Origin: Nioella sp. MMSF_3534
Lineage (GTDB): Bacteria > Pseudomonadota > Alphaproteobacteria > Rhodobacterales > Rhodobacteraceae
Length of the DNA stretch: 64,000 bases
Assembly (NCBI RefSeq): GCF_030732985.1
Contig: NZ_JASHJX010000023.1
Location: 1-64,000 of the forward strand
Direction of reading: 5' to 3'
Each line of letters starts with the position of its first letter. The first letter of the stretch is position 1. The notes under the pieces are model-generated. The model saw nothing but the letters and a program-made list of their open reading frames with translations. It was not told the origin of the DNA and did no database searches. The position numbers and the translations under genes are program-made. Positions 63,691 through 64,000 of the stretch are shown here, in pieces.

Positions 63691-64000
63691 TCACGCGCTC
63701 CCGACCCTGAGCGGTTCGAGCACATAGGCTGGCACCTGTCTTGCACTCATCGCGCGGGGGTATGGCAGCTCCTCCATCTCGGGCACATCTCCGTAAAGCG
63801 CCTCGAACTCCGCGTAATTGTCGAAGACCCGGCGGCTGACATTGTCGATGAACGTCTCGGCGGGGGCGCCATTCGCAAGAATGATTTCGTGCTCTTCCGT
63901 CTCGATATGGTAGACGGTGTAGCTCTCGCCCATTTCGGCGAGGGGAACGCGGGTGATGGTCACCCCGTTCACCAAAGCGCCCGCGTGGCAGATGACCCCC
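63691..64000 (-). CDS. Hint-domain protein 4, C-terminal part (truncated by window)
   Basis: The last 102 codons are visible: GVICHAGALVNGVTITRVPL, HEIILANGAPAETFIDNVSR, and the tail EELPYPRAMSARQVPAYV. Nearly identical to the same region of protein 1. The N-terminal module and the catalytic Cys lie beyond base 64000. It is upstream of protein 3 on the same strand. Confidence 0.9.
   Translation of the reverse strand, partial: GVICHAGALVNGVTITRVPLAEMGESYTVYHIETEEHEIILANGAPAETFIDNVSRRVFDNYAEFEALYGDVPEMEELPYPRAMSARQVPAYVLEPLRVGSA

Overview
The window looks like a chromosomal piece of a GC-rich alphaproteobacterium of the Rhodobacterales (Rhodobacteraceae/Roseobacteraceae type). Support: the gene orders ftsB-pdhA-pdhB, tkt/coiled-coil/zapA, trpG-trpD-trpC-moaC-moeA-lexA with divergent comEC-gltX-gltA, and purM-purN; an alphaproteobacterial SOS box (GTTC-N7-GTTC) in front of lexA; an Irr-like box in front of bacterioferritin; and dispersed intergenic repeats. 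All calls come from reading the sequence; no database search was run.

Region by region. 1-16.1 kb is central carbon metabolism, mostly on the minus strand: pyruvate dehydrogenase E1 (pdhB partial, pdhA) with ftsB, class I fructose-bisphosphate aldolase, phosphoglycerate kinase, two different GAPDH genes and transketolase. Between them lie bacterioferritin (plus strand), a DUF1045 protein, a DMT exporter, an outer membrane barrel, and a PepSY/cytochrome b561/membrane LuxR operon. LacI-type palindromes (TGTTARCGYTAACA-like) precede fda, both gap genes and, as a half-site, tkt, so one carbon-flux regulator may control them. 16.3-30.3 kb holds zapA, an MFS/SDR pair, bioY, purF, a winged-helix/alpha-beta hydrolase fusion, cvpA, radA, a PqiA-like protein, an orphan AT-richer gene, gltA and gltX. 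30.4-41.9 kb holds comEC, lexA, molybdenum cofactor and tryptophan genes (with ung and a GIY-YIG/DUF4357 gene lodged among them), a polysaccharide deacetylase and rplM-rpsI.

42.39-48.45 kb is a compact integrated element of about 6 kb at the tRNA-Asn(GTT) gene. A 46-bp copy of the tRNA 3' part marks the far end, a tyrosine integrase sits next to it, and an AlpA-like regulator and a rolling-circle-type Rep protein follow. The AT-rich cargo is an AIPR-family protein with an N-terminal nuclease-like motif and a small three-helix membrane protein. This is the best candidate for an undescribed (anti-phage) system here.

48.5-64 kb carries an MBL hydrolase, an EnvZ-like histidine kinase, a CAU-anticodon tRNA, purM-purN, rnd, sufE, a DMT transporter and a metallophosphatase. 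Mixed in are four paralogous Hint-domain proteins with unrelated N-termini and a tail-collar (MdpB-like)/DUF6916/GNAT cluster.

Several families of intergenic repeats and palindromes are scattered through the window: an approximately 85-90 bp repeat in four copies, a second repeat at fixed spacing from two of these, and tandem TTCGAA-centred palindromes behind gene ends.
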